Source: Arbacia lixula
Taxonomy: Eukaryota; Echinodermata; Echinoidea; Arbacioida; Arbaciidae
NCBI GenBank assembly: GCA_963669155.1
Contig: OZ022583.1
Location: 15,436,678-15,500,677, forward strand
Length of the DNA: 64,000 nucleotides
Direction: 5' to 3'
The notes beneath the pieces are model-generated. The model was not told where the DNA came from, did not search any database, and was given only the letters and a program-made list of their open reading frames with translations. The position numbers and the translations under genes are program-made. This document shows positions 11,084-22,340 of this stretch, piece by piece (positions within the stretch are counted from its first letter, which is position 1; the number at the start of each line of letters is the position of its first letter).

Positions 11084-13140
11084 ATCATTATCATCAGCAG
11101 GCATTGTTCAACCATTGTTGGATGAAGCCCTCCTCAATCAGTTTCCATTCACTTCTATTTGCTGTCATTCTGTTCCATGTTGCTGTGTTTGTGTATGTTG
11201 ATATTTCGTCTCTCCACCTCCTCTTTTGTCGGCCCCTTCTTCGCTTTCCTGTTCTTGGTTGCCATTCTGTGAGTTTCTTGTTCCATCTGTTGTCTTGTGT
11301 TCTTTATAAGTGTCCTGCCCATCTCCATTTCATCTCTTTAATTTTTACTATAATATCTTTGACCTTCGTTTTCTGCTGTATGTCAATGTGCTTCACTCTG
11401 TCAAGTAATGTTAAATTGAGCATTCTTCTTTCCATAGCTCTTTGTGTTGTTCTCCATTTCTGTTCCATTTTTTTAGTTATCGACCAGGTTTCTGCTCCAT
11501 ATGTCAATGTCGTTAAAATACACTGGTCAAATATCCTTCTCCTCATTGTAAGTGGTATTGTCATGTCGGTTAAAAGTTCCCAGTACATATTAAAACATCT
11601 CCACCCTCCTTTAATCCTTGTCAATACTTTATCTCTTGTATTGTTCTCCATTTTCAAGGTTTGTCCCAAGTACTCCCAACTGTTGACTTTCTCGAACTGG
11701 TGATGGTCTATTCTTATTTCTTCTGTTGTTTCAAAGTTAGTCATGAATTTTGTCTTTTCCATATGCATTTGCAAGCCAACCTTTTTACTTTCAATGTTTA
11801 GACTGCGCAGCTGTTCTTCCATATCTTGTGCCACATCGTCTGCAAAATGTAGTTCAGTTAGTTTTTCTCCATCTATGTTGATTCCTTTTTCTTCAAGGTT
11901 GGACTTTCTAAACACGTCATGCAATGCTGCTGTGAAAATTTTAGGTGATAATGTGTCTCCCTGTCTGACACCTCTATTTATCTTAACTTCTTTTGAAATA
12001 TCATTATCGATGTGGATTCGTGCAGTAGCATATGTGTATAAGTCTTCCAAGATGTAAATGTAACCTTCTTCAATTCCTATAATTTTATGTTCTATGGAGT
12101 TGAATGCTTTCTGAAAGTCTACGAAGCCTAGCCAAAGCTTGAGCTGGTATTCATTGGACTTTTCAATGAGCTGATTGAGTGATTGTAGATGATCTGTTGT
12201 TGAAAAACCTCCTTTAAATCCTGCTTGCTCCCTAGGCTAATTCTGGTCTAATATCATCTTGATCCATTTTTGAATTACTTTGGTGAATATTTTATAGGTA
12301 TGAGATAGTTGACAGATCGGTCGATAGTTTTTTATGTCTGCCTTGTTCCCTTTCTTGTGCAGAAGAACAATCTTTGCTTCCTTCCATTTGGTTGGGATTT
12401 TCTTTTCCTGCAGTATCTGGTTGAACAGGTTTGTCAATTGTCCCATTGTTTCCTCCCCACCAGCTTTAATAATGTCACTTGTTACTTCATCAGGCCCTAG
12501 TGCTTTGTTTTCCTTCATTTGTTTTATTTCCTCTTCTACTTCTATTGGTAAAATTGTTGGTAATTTTGCTTCGTCTTTTCTGTTGCTTCTTCTCTCTCTA
12601 TTGGGTTTTTTTGAGCTGTATAACTCCTGGTAAAACTCTGAACATATTTGTAGAACTTCTGATCTATCTGACGTCTTTGTTCCATCTTTATGTTTGAGTT
12701 GGGTGATTCTTGCTTTGTTACTGTTTGATTTCAATACAGTCTTTGGACCCTTCTCACTCTCCAGAATTGTTAGAATATGCTCTCTTTTCCTTTTCCTCAA
12801 CCTTTGTCAACGTTTCTTTCTCACTGTCTTTACTATTTCCGAGTATTCAATCTTTTCAGCAGCTGATTTTGTTTAAATTTCTCTGAGCAGTTTTCTTCTT
12901 GTATCCACTTCCTCTATTTCTTCATCCTCCTTTGATTTATGAACACTTGATTTCTTTGGTGGTATTAGACATGATGCCTCCTCTAACAGTATACTAGTTA
13001 ATGTGTTGCATCTTGAATTGATGTCTACATCTTCAATATCTAATCCTGTAAAACAGTTTTTCAGATTAAGTTGGAATTCTTCTTTCATTTCCTTCAATTT
13101 TAGTACATTAATTCTTCTTTTCCTGTTGTTAATGAACAAC
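11084..13140 (-). mobile_element. 5'-truncated RTE-like LINE (non-LTR retrotransposon)
   Basis: The - strand encodes a nearly continuous reverse transcriptase. Read in the element's direction (right to left) it starts with a linker region (13142-12873), continues through the fingers/palm (12800-12237 and 12236-12050) and ends with the thumb and C-terminal tail (12050-11304). A short 3' UTR follows, ending in an ATGATAATGATT-like tail at about 11084-11097, which resembles the GATGAT tails of RTE elements. The endonuclease domain is absent, so the copy is 5' truncated. Clade assignment (RTE) rests on the remembered GVRQGDTLSPKIFTAAL and tail features. Confidence 0.8.
11304..12800 (-). pseudogene. 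LINE reverse transcriptase, degraded
   Basis: Conserved reverse transcriptase blocks appear in order. KALGPDEVTSDIIKAGG and PTKWKEAKIVLLHKKG are followed by NYRPICQLSHTYKIFTKVI; QAGF..GFSTTDHLQSLNQLI and LGFVDFQKAF form motif A; GVRQGDTLSPKIFTAALHDV forms motif B; and LHFADDV is motif C, with the catalytic Asp pair present. EKTKFM and WEYLGQTLKMENNTRDKVL form the later blocks. A stop near 12237 separates two long frames. After FADDV about half a dozen residues usual in this family are missing, which looks like an in-frame deletion. It is a dead copy unrelated to the host gene. Confidence 0.85.
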
Positions 13141-13142
13141 AT
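12873..13142 (-). pseudogene. LINE ORF fragment between endonuclease and reverse transcriptase
   Basis: A charged 89-codon open frame (LKLKEMKEEFQLNLKNCF near its start, SVHKSKEDEEIEEVDTRRK near its end) lies directly upstream of the reverse transcriptase on the same strand. This is the position of the linker that follows the endonuclease in RTE-like elements. It marks the approximate 5' truncation point of the element. Confidence 0.55.
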
Positions 13143-14151
13143 AATGATTGATGTAGGAGTGATGTTGAATGATTGATATTACTGCCGAGGGGGTCTTTGT
13201 TGAAGGAAGAGATGGTGAACATGGCAAAATGAAATACACTGAGATACACCTGAGATATTGATACCAAATATGGTATACTTATGGTATAATTACTGTTGAA
13301 GATGGCACCAACAAATGCCAACTTTAAATTGAAGTCACAATTATTCACCTAACATGAATACCGACCATTGACGTCAGCAAATCGAGCAAATAAAGCAAAA
13401 TAGCGAAACCTTTGTAGATTTAGATACATTTTTATCCTCATAAGATGATGATATATTCTCTTAATAATACCCCCTATTTTAGTATTACACATAATGACCT
13501 CCTTGTGTACCTGCCATGTAATGAGCTGTCCATTGCCAACTTAATGAATGTAAGTAAACACTTGTCCAAATAAGCAAATTATATTTTCTATAAGAACAGT
13601 ATTTTTAGTAATAATTGCAGGGGTGAGGGGGGGTATCTTTTAACACTGTGTTTCATACCATACATCATCCTGATGCAGTTAAAGTGTGCTAACTGTCACA
13701 TGATTCTTTATCCTCACAATTCTCATAATTATTAACTCTGTGTGAAGACAAAACTCCACAAATGCGGCACCATCATTAATGACAAATTCTGCACAAGGCA
13801 TTCATTGGTTGGTTGATTGGTGCTTTGTGCTTCTTACCCGCCGTGTATGTCACGTTATCCTTTGTCTTTGGATGTTCTTCCTGGAAATACAATGAATACA
13901 CTGAAATAGGTTAACGCTACATGCGCCATTAACTATGAACATGGCCCTTTGTTATGCAGACAAAAGGGTCCCTTATAAATTTTGTGCGCATAACAAAAGA
14001 CCAATATTCATAGTGATTGACGCATGTTAGCTCAAGTAATATGTACAAGACCTGTAGAGCATTCATAGGACATGGAAATACAATAGATGAAATTGATAAT
14101 TTTAATTTGTTATGCCCCATTGGTGCATGTTTGCACAAGGAGTGCACACCA
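13143..14151. other. No gene recognised
   Basis: AT-rich DNA with only short frames. A GGGGTGAGGGGGGG run lies near 13620. Confidence 0.4.
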
Positions 14152-14285
14152 GGGCCCTGTTACATAAAACTTACCATTGATGGTAACTTTGCTACCAATG
14201 GCAACTTGAATTTGATTGGCTATTGAGTGATGTTACCATGGAAGTTACCACTTACCATTAATGATAAGTTTTATGCAATGGGGCC
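14152..14285. repeat. Palindromic MITE-like repeat, family A, copy 2
   Basis: GGGCCCTGTTACATAAAACTT at the left and the inverse AAGTTTTATGCAATGGGGCC at the right. The interior has TTACCATTGATGGTAAC and GTTACCATGG cores. Same family as the repeat at 2740. Confidence 0.85.
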
Positions 14286-14508
14286 AATGTCTGTAGAGCA
14301 GACATTTGTCTGGCGTAAAAAGGCTTAAACATAGGACGTTGTAAAAGAATGAATAAAATTAAATCCTTATGCACCATTGATGTATCTTTATTTATTTATT
14401 TATCTATTACTTTATCAGTTTTATTTACCCGGGGTAGCCCCTTCAATGGTTGAACACTGTTCTACCAGGGGGCCCTTCTTTGACATATAACACAACATGG
14501 TTTACATG
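14286..14508 (-). repeat. Possible retroposon 3' end
   Basis: A TTTATTTATTTATCTATT run at about 14390 is followed by a GC-richer TTTATTTACCCGGGGTAGCC segment. Similar A/T-run plus GAGCCCC/GGTAGCC-like segments occur near 36245 and 44485. The pattern is like the 3' end of a LINE or SINE read on the - strand, but the family is not identified. Confidence 0.3.
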
Positions 14509-14541
<33 letters not shown>

Positions 14542-14584
14542 AGATATATAGATAGATAGATAGATATAGATATAGATATATATA
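14509..14584. repeat. (TA)n / (GATA)n microsatellite
   Basis: TATATA repeat grading into GATAGATAGATA and GATATAGATATA. Confidence 0.95.
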
Positions 14585-15096
14585 CAAACAATTAAGATAT
14601 GCAGTTCAGTGAGAAATAAACACCATTATGATGAAGGAATTTGCATTATATCAGTGGACAATAACAGTTGAAAATGTATCTCAAATTGAAGCACTTGTCA
14701 AACTGGTAGGCACATGTATCATTCCTCCTCGGCATGACTTGTAATAAAGTATGTATAGACAATTTTATCTGTTATTTTTGCCGAAGTAATACACACAAAC
14801 CTTGTAGAGCAGTCATTTGTCTGGTACGCAAAGTGTTAACCACAGGACAGTCTGTAGCCATAACCGCAGCACAACGCAGTCTGGCGGTGGTAGACTATAA
14901 ACCGAGCTGCGGTTCACACTACTCAAGGGTTTACCATGGCGATCCGACATCCTAGCCTCCCGCCTAACAACTTGCTGCATCATTTTTCACAGTCAAAAGG
15001 CGTAAATAAAGAAAGCCAAGTGCACATTTTCACAGGAATGGGGCGTAATGGAGCTTAAATGTAAGACGGTGGAGGAGCATTCTGCGAGCAAAGGCA
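14585..15096. other. No gene recognised
   Basis: Contains a CTTGTAGAGCAGTCATTTGT-like phrase near 14803, related to one near 14290 (see the dispersed hairpin finding), and a CpG-richer stretch at 14870-14960. No gene seen. Confidence 0.35.
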
Positions 15097-15870
15097 ATGA
15101 CAGGCCTGACTGATGTGAAGCGTTGTGAGGGGCCTTTTTTTTTTAATGTGAAAATGTGAGGAAAACACTCAAAGAGGAGATTTTTTAAACGCAGATAGAA
15201 ATGTGAGGAAAACAGTCATTGAAGAAGGAGAGTGGCTGATGAGAGGAAGGAAATGGAAGAGAAGGAGAAAAAAAAAGGACAAGCCTGATTGATGTGGAGA
15301 GTAGCGAGGGGCCTTATTTTTGACATAGATAGAAATGTAAAAATATGAGGTTGAGCAGTGGGAGAAAGAGCGGAAGATAGTCGAGGAGGAGGGTTTAAAG
15401 AAGGAGAGTGAAAGGAAGAAATCAAAGGAAGATGGAGTGAATGATGAGAGGAAGGAAAAGGAGGAGGAGAAAGAGAAGAATGACAGGCCTGATTGGTGTG
15501 AAGAGTAGTGAGAGGCCATTTATTTAATGCAGGGAGAAATGTGAAAACATAAGGTTGACAAAGAGAAAGGAAAGAAAGGAAACAAAGCTTTAGCATAGCG
15601 AGTGGTCATTTATTAACGCTAAGAGAAATGTGAAAACATGAGGATGAGCAGCAGAAAGAAGGAAAGAAAAGAAACAATGAGAAGGAGTTGAAGAAGGAGA
15701 GTGGTGAGAAGAAAAAGAAGAAGAAGGAGTGGATCGTGAGAGGAAGGGAAAGGATGAAAAGTAGAAAATAGAAAACATGAAAAAAGGAGAGTGAAAGAAA
15801 GAACAAAGATGAGGAGGGAGAGAATCATGGTAGCAAGGAAAAGGAAGAGAAGGAGAAGATGAAGAAATGG
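15097..15870. repeat. Diverged purine-rich tandem repeat
   Basis: GA-rich DNA in which the phrase AGGCCTGATTGATGTGAAGAG, then a GGCC-TTTATTT block, then GAGAAATGTGAAAACATGAGG recurs at about 15101, 15281, 15484 and 15590. The units are about 180, 200 and 100 bp long, joined by AAGGAGAGTG/GAGGAAGG filler. The Ser/Phe/Leu-rich open frames on the - strand are by-products of this composition. Confidence 0.75.
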
Positions 15871-15899
15871 TTATGACTGAGAAGATAAGATACCATCAT

Positions 15900-16290
15900 C
15901 TCTTCTCTTGGGTCGAATTAAGGTTTCCAAACGCCTTTCAGGGAATTTTTATGAGATGATAAACGCAAAGATGTTATGATTATGGGGTTCAGAAAGCCTT
16001 TTTGAAACATGCAAATTTGTGCGATGTGGAACGCGTATGAACCAGAAACACGTTTCTAGAAGCGAGATAAACGCGAAGCTGTTTTGAAACGACTTTCTAC
16101 TTTGATCACAAAGCGAGTGCTGGACCTCCTTCCTCGGTCAAACGGCGCAGTACAGCTGCGCAGTGATAAGGCCAGTTTTCGACTGCACGAGTTGATAATC
16201 GCAATGTTTTTTTTAAACGCGTTCGTAAAGGCCTTTGGAAACGCCTTTTGATAGTGGGTATTGAAAGGCGTTTCAAATTCTGGAAAGATG
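15900..16290. repeat. CpG-containing segment with repeated AAACGCCTTT motifs
   Basis: AAACGCCTTT or its inverse AAAGGCGTTT occurs near 15931, 16238 and 16264, with further AAACGCG/AAACGCAAA variants between. The right end forms a perfect 11-bp hairpin (GAAACGCCTTT at 16238-16248 with AAAGGCGTTTC at 16264-16274). The left and right ends are loosely inverted, so a decayed inverted-repeat element is possible. Confidence 0.4.
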
Positions 16291-16729
16291 ATAAACGCGG
16301 CCTTTGTTAGTTCTCTGGCACGACCTATGCCTGATGGAGGCCACTGTGGGATGAAAACTTATATCATTCACCCAAAATACACTAAAAAAATGTTTCTTTT
16401 TGTGGTTATTATCATTATTGTTGTCATAACTACTCTTGTATTACAGTCTCGCTTTAAAACAACCCTCTCAGCTGATTGCAATTGCTTGCGTTCATTGATT
16501 GGAATAAATGTTTACAAACCTTTGAAGCTTATTGCATTTGATTGCAATCAATGAGTACAAACATATGCAGCTGATTGCATTTATATCCAATGGAGGTCAG
16601 TATGTCATTTCAATCTCTGTGGGGTTGATTTCAGTTACCACTGTATCTTCATACTTCATACTTCATAATTCTTAAGATTATTGTTTTATATCTACTACAA
16701 GAAGGACAAATGATAACAATATTAAAGGG
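16291..16729. other. No gene recognised
   Basis: Contains several GATTGCAATTG/GATTGCAATCAAT phrases at 16475-16580, reminiscent of family B palindromes. No coding signal. Confidence 0.35.
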
Positions 16730-17245
16730 ATGGTCCACCCTGAAATTACATTGGTTTTCATAAAAGCAGAAACAATAAAAACACATATGAGAGAAGATTT
16801 ATTGAAAATCTGTCAAAGGATGAGAAAGTTATGGGTTTTTTTTTTTTTTTGGGGGGGGGGGGATGCTTTCCCATATGTTGTGCACTATTTTTTCTCAAAA
16901 GGATATGCATCATTTTACGAGTGATTTGATACATGATCAGAAACACATTTTTTTCACACATACCTCTATGAAAAAAAGATTCCTTCATCAAAAACAGAAA
17001 AAGAGCAATCTATGAAAAAATTCCATAATGAAAAACAGAAAAAGAGCAAACTATGAAATCATACACTACACAACATATGGGAGAGCATGTCGCACTTGAC
17101 GTCACAAAGTTATAAACAAAATTGAAGCTCATAACTTTCTTATCCTTTGACGGATTTTTGTCAAACTTTACTAATACATTTCTTTTACGTTTCTTATATC
17201 TTGGTAGACTTATCTTTTAAATCTACTAGAAGAAGAACAAAGGGG
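16730..17245. repeat. MITE-like dispersed repeat beginning AAAGGGATGGTCCACCC
   Basis: The opening ATTAAAGGGATGGTCCACCC is of a kind I associate with short interspersed elements of marine invertebrates. Inside is a T15-16/G13 junction (about 16838-16862), and two GAAAAACAGAAAAAGAGCAA phrases (about 16990 and 17032). It is bracketed by related TCTACTACAAGAAGGACAAA (16690) and TCTACTAGAAGAAGAACAAA (17221) segments, which may be diverged direct repeats. Confidence 0.4.
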
Positions 17246-19014
17246 TGTTTTATGGTAATGAAGAACATCTTGTTATAGAAGAGAGAGGGATGAAACATTA
17301 AGTTGAAAATGATGTGTACCACAATAGCAGGTCTGCTGGTGATATATGTGGCTTACCTGGGCACTGCTATATGCTACTGACCATGCAGCTTGCATGCGGT
17401 ATTTGCATGTACGTCAGGCATAACGCTGATGTGAAGTGCCCAAGATATAACACCTTGCCTCACAAAACGCTGACAGAAACAAAGATTTAAATCTCTGGCT
17501 GCCATCATTTGGTGGATTCAGACAAGAGGGCCCTTTGAGGAGTGAAATCCTACTGCTGAAAAGATATTTCATTGAGAGGTGACATTTTCCTGGATTTGCC
17601 TCGAATTCCATCAGGGCTTTGCCTATCCTTGGTCCCACTATATTCATGGTGGTGTAGGATTACCGAGGAACGAGCTGGCTGGATTTGGATTTGAATTATG
17701 CACAGAGCAAGCGACTCCACCAAAAGTGCTCTTAAGGGATCACATTGAGATTATACACGATATCCTGTTCATGCAAGCCGGATTTGTTCTTACTAACAAT
17801 TCATGAGATTTATAACAAGCTTCTTGCTAAATTGGAACATTGACAGTTTTCTTGAAAAAAAATTCAACCAAAAGTTCTGCTTGAAAGCAATTATGTAGTT
17901 ATCTTTACAATAAGAAAGAAACATTTATATTTTTCACACATGTTTGATGGATTGTATTGTTAAATACCCTATGCTGTACCCAAAAGGCATCTATCAACCA
18001 TTTATGCAATTTGTTAGTTCGAATTGTTAGATGCTTTGCTATATCCTTATAGACATCTTTTGTAGCTCAGGAAGCTGGTAAATTATTCATTTTATGCTGC
18101 GTTAACAAACTTTGTTATAGTGTTATTATTGTTCAGACATTTTTTTTTTAATACACAGGATGAAGATCAGTGAAAAGAGTAAAAAGAATAGAATTGTTGT
18201 TACCACACGTGATTACATTTTATTAGGTAACTGAAAGAAACCATTAATTTGCATAATCATTCTTTGTGTTTTATTCTTGTTATAGTTCAGTAGAAATTGG
18301 GTTCCTAAACTTTGTTAAGGGGGGGGGAGATATGTTTAAAAAATGACTTTTTTATTGTTGGCCAAATTGTGTGAGGCTGACTTTAGTGTAGGATGAGATT
18401 CCCTGCACTCTTTGAATCACTGCTTGCCTTTTGAATCACACCTAACCAGTCTGAGTGTATAAAATGTAAACAAAAACAATTTTTAGTGTGAATGTGTGTT
18501 ACTATGCAAGATTGCATTTAATGAGAGCATTCATGTGGAATAGTTTGAACCTTAGGCTTGCACTAACAGTTTCAAAGCTGTGATGCAGTTAAGTCATTTG
18601 TAACCTTTAACACTATATTTATGTAAAGAATGCAGTGATCATATAGAAGGATGTCTTCATTTTAATCTCAAAATACAAAACTGTATGCATATAAAAAAAA
18701 ACACACATGGATTTCTTAAAGCAATTAATATATATCATGAGACTAACACAGTGGCAGAGGTATTTTTCTTGCTTTAGTTTAAAATAGCTTACATATTTGC
18801 GGAAGGAGTAGCTGGTTATGTGTGAAGTCGCCTTCACGCTGTGAGATATGTGACAGGAGCTAGCTTTGTATATTTAGTGTTACCTTACTCTTAAAACACG
18901 TAAGCACTGTGCATTTAGCAGCGAAGGTAATCGGGTCATCGGGTGCTTGGTCGTGATGACCCAGAATTGTTAGAGGTAAGCCTGATCAGCACTTCAGATT
19001 GTGGAATGCCTGGC
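17246..19014. other. No gene recognised
   Basis: AT-rich, with short open frames on both strands. A G9 run near 18321. Nothing coding or structurally repeated was identified. Confidence 0.4.
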
Positions 19015-19482
19015 TTAATACCCTAGTCACACTAGAGGCGGAATATTCGACGTGCATTCTAAAAATTCTGACTGCATTCTGAGTGCATTCCAAATATTCG
19101 GGTCCATTCTTGTGTCCATCCTGAATGTTTTGCTCTTGCTCAAAACTTTCGAGGTGCATTCGAACTGGAAAAATATTGAACAGCATTCAAAGTGCAGTCC
19201 AACAGCACTCTGATTGCATTCCAAATATTGTGACAACATTTCAACAACATTCAAAACATTCCGATCGCATTCATGGGAGAATCAAATCGCATGAAAGCAC
19301 GGCTAGCTGTTGTTGTAACATCAGTCAGCATTGAGGAGTCACTGAGGAGCATTGAGGTCATGCACCCAAGAAAGATCAATTTGAAATTCCCTCCTGAATG
19401 TGGCTTGAATTTTGAAACAATTTCATTCCGGCTGGTTCTGCTTGATTCCTGCTGATTCCGAATAAGTGTGATGGGGGCTTAA
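19015..19482. repeat. TTAA-bounded MITE-like element with GCATTC repeats
   Basis: Both ends carry TTAA followed by related inverted termini: TACCCTAGTCACACTAG..CGGAAT at the left, and the inverse of ATTCCGAATAAGTGTGATGGG at the right. TTAA duplications are typical of piggyBac-type transposition. The interior is an irregular array of GCATTC/ACATTC motifs about every 15-25 bp from 19050 to 19275. No transposase is encoded. Confidence 0.6.
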
Positions 19483-20375
19483 GGCATGTTTACACAGAAG
19501 CGGTATGCCTGTCTTCTTTGTGATGAAAAATTTGGGACTTTTCTGGTTGGCGTAATCAGACATAACGGTGGAAATCTAACCATATGGGTCGTGAAATAGG
19601 TCCTCTAGATGCAATACTTGCTACTGAGCTCAGAGAAAACTTGACCTGACACATGATACCAGCGTCTTGTTCAGATGTTCAGACAGCCCTTCGGCTCTAG
19701 AGGGCCTTTCACCCATAACGTAGATTTTAAGACCCAAATGTACACTAATTAGAACATTAATACTCCTTGAAAGCTTGTGTCACACTTACTCCTTTGCAAC
19801 CTACTACAAATACTCTCAATGATTAAACCATGCAACAGGGTTAACGCAGATCGATGCTTGCTACGTGCAGTGTCCAGCAATCAAGTGTGTGCATTCTTGT
19901 ATTTGCGTCACATAAACCATTTGTAGAGTTGGTCGGCTTGAAAAATTCTTGAAATGCACAAGATGTCTGCATGAGCAACTACAAACAAATCACACATGAT
20001 CAAAGAAAAGTGATTTTTGTAAGGGGAAAAATCAGGCTTTTAACCCGAATATATTTTTTCCCATAACTTTGTGGGTGGTTTGGAGAGTCAAATACATTAC
20101 AGTTCTCTTATTACATTATAGCAAAGTTCAGATTTTGTAAATCAACTGTTTTCCCATCATCACAGGTATCTATGTTTTGTATAATTGTAACAATTCTATC
20201 ATTTGAGATAATTACCACTATTTCACGTTACCTTCAAGTTTACGGAAGGTACCCATGCCCAAATACAATCAAACTGTGTGATCTTTTGACAAAGAAATTT
20301 CAGGCATACACTCAGTTTTAAGGAAAGTATGCTCCATCCTGTAAATGAATGAAAAACAAGTCTGAAAAAAGTCTT
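19483..20375. other. No gene recognised
   Basis: No coding signal and no repeat ends found. Confidence 0.4.
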
Positions 20376-20451
20376 GGAACCAGACGGGATTTGAACCTGC
20401 AATCTACTGCTTACCGGGCAGCGACTTAACCACGCAAGCTATTTCTAGTTC
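20376..20451 (-). tRNA. tRNA-like sequence (pseudo-tRNA or SINE head)
   Basis: Read on the - strand, GAACTAG at the 5' end pairs with CTGGTTC at the 3' end (seven pairs including one G-T). A D-arm with TGGTTAAGTC, an anticodon stem CTGC/GCAG closing a 7-base loop CCGGTAA, and a T-arm around GGTTCAAATCC follow in normal order. The loop would give anticodon GGT (Thr), but the base at position 33 is C instead of the near-universal T, three bases separate the acceptor stem from the TA of the D-arm, and one T-stem pair is mismatched. It is more likely a tRNA-derived pseudogene or the head of a SINE than a working tRNA. Pol III A and B boxes are recognisable. Confidence 0.55.
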
Positions 20452-21577
20452 ACGGATCAAGACAGGATAACATGGAAACAAATACAGAAGAGCCTCATTT
20501 AATCGGACTCATTAATATTCATAAGTCGACTTTGTAGAGAACATGATTCGAGTTAAGGGGTAATAGAAATAAAAACTGGAGGATCTGTAATCTATGTCGT
20601 GCCATTTTGCCTGCATGATTTCAGGATACCAGGGAGGAATCATCTCTTAATCGTAAAATTGAAATTAAAAGAAATACAGACCTGTTGATGACTGCACTGT
20701 AGTTCTGCAATGGTTATGGCCAATAATCCTTATCTCTTCTTCCAGTACCTTTAAATACTGCAAGATTCACATATTCTCAAATTAACATACACTGACTGAC
20801 ACAAGCTGACACTGTAGTAATGTATGGGGCTCAATACCCCAGTTCCATCTACCCAATATCGTGTGGGAGTTCTGCTTACAGATCACGATACAAAACTTAC
20901 TGAGACAGATTACCTCTACTGGGAAATGAACGGAATGAGAGATATGTGTATTTTTATCTCCAATTCAAACATTTGTAATATGTTATTGCTTTGGGAGCTG
21001 TGTTGTTATTGAATAGTAAATATAAAGGTCATTTTTACTTGCTTATCTAAAAAGGTTAATCTAGATATCTCTATTATGGAATAACTAATCTAGTCATATA
21101 AATTTAGGTGGTATATATTCAAGGACCCATTACTCTGTTGCATTATTCAACATATACTTCGGTTGTGGAACCTTGTGTGATAATGATCTTTTCTTTTCTA
21201 CAAACACATGTGTGCGAAATACCACTTGTACAGTATTAATGGTGTGATGCAATCATATCAGTTCTAATGCATGCCATACATGTGTGAAGAATTTTCAAAG
21301 CAGTGTCCATGTAATGTATATTCTGCTCTTGTTTTATCTCAGAATATAAACCTTTTTCACATTTGAACAGTGGCTTACGCATAGGCAAACTGATGCAGGC
21401 AGACACTATCTGTCTTTTGATATCTACCATAGATAATGTATGGCAGCTTAGTCTATCAGTCCCATATAACCAATACCATGTGGGTGTTCTTCTTACACAT
21501 TAAGACATATTACTTGTACACTTTTGGCTCGACCTCATGCATGCACAGTGTCTTGTTACGTAATGTATCCACACATA
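20452..21577. other. No gene recognised
   Basis: Short open frames only. No structured repeat noted. Confidence 0.4.
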
Positions 21578-21817
21578 TGGGCAATTCCACAGTTTTGGTT
21601 AAAGTCATGTAACGTGAGTAACCAAAGCTTCTTTATTTGATTGAAAAAGAAGTTTGTGTGCTGAGGATATGATTGTATGTAATGGAAAGGTGGACTGTTT
21701 GCTTCCTAAAATAAATAATTATTTACATAATTTCTGCAAAACTATAACAGAATGTAAAATAAAGAAGCTTTGGTTATTCACGTTACATGACTTTAACCAA
21801 ACCTGTGGAATTGCCCC
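21578..21817. mobile_element. TA-flanked MITE with about 60-bp terminal inverted repeats
   Basis: The left end TGGGCAATTCCACAGTTTTG continues through GGTTAAAGTCATGTAACGTG and AACCAAAGCTTCTTTATTT. The right end is its inverse, ending ACCTGTGGAATTGCCCC. Both are flanked by TA, as expected for Tc1/mariner-type insertion. At 240 bp it has no room for a transposase, so it is a non-autonomous element. The long, well-matched arms suggest fairly recent insertion. Confidence 0.85.
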
Positions 21818-21824
21818 TATGGAC

Positions 21825-22340
21825 TAAAGAGAGACAGGGAGGGAGAGAGAGACAGAAAGATAGAGACTGGCAGAGGAAGAGAGGGAGAAGAAAAGAATTT
21901 AAGAGGGTGGGAGAGGGACAGAAAGAAAGATGGAGAATGGTTGAGAGTACAAAAGAGAGGGAGAGGGAGATGCAGTAAAGGTTGTAGAATACAAAGACAC
22001 AACAACACATGTACAGAGATAGATTTAGAGCACACAAGAAATAATAGAGAATTAAGGGTGGTAATGGTAGAAGCTCAGAGAAGGACAAAGCCTATTTTGT
22101 AAAACACTGAGAAAGACCAAGATTAGTGAGTAAGGGAGTGACAAAAAAAATGAAGAAGGGTAAAGCGAGCAAGGGGAGTAGGAGATACGGAAAATGATAA
22201 TGGGAAAAATAAGGGAGAGGGAGTAAGGGATAGTGAGAGAGTGGAATGGAGAGTGAAGATGGTGGGGTATAGGGAGAAAGTGCAGGAAAAGAGAGAGAGA
22301 TAGATAGAAAGAAGGAAGTAACAGACGGACAGACTGAGAT
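21825..22340. repeat. Purine-rich low-complexity tract
   Basis: GAGAGA/GGGAGA/AAAGA-rich DNA. The Ser/Leu/Phe-rich open frames on the - strand and the Arg/Glu-rich ones on the + strand are compositional. Confidence 0.8.

Noticed and set aside
11104-11703. 199-codon + strand open frame, hydrophobic
   Set aside because: It is the antisense of the LINE reverse transcriptase; the - strand has the real motifs.
15169-15828. Several Ser/Phe/Leu-rich frames on the - strand
   Set aside because: Translations of a purine-rich tandem repeat.
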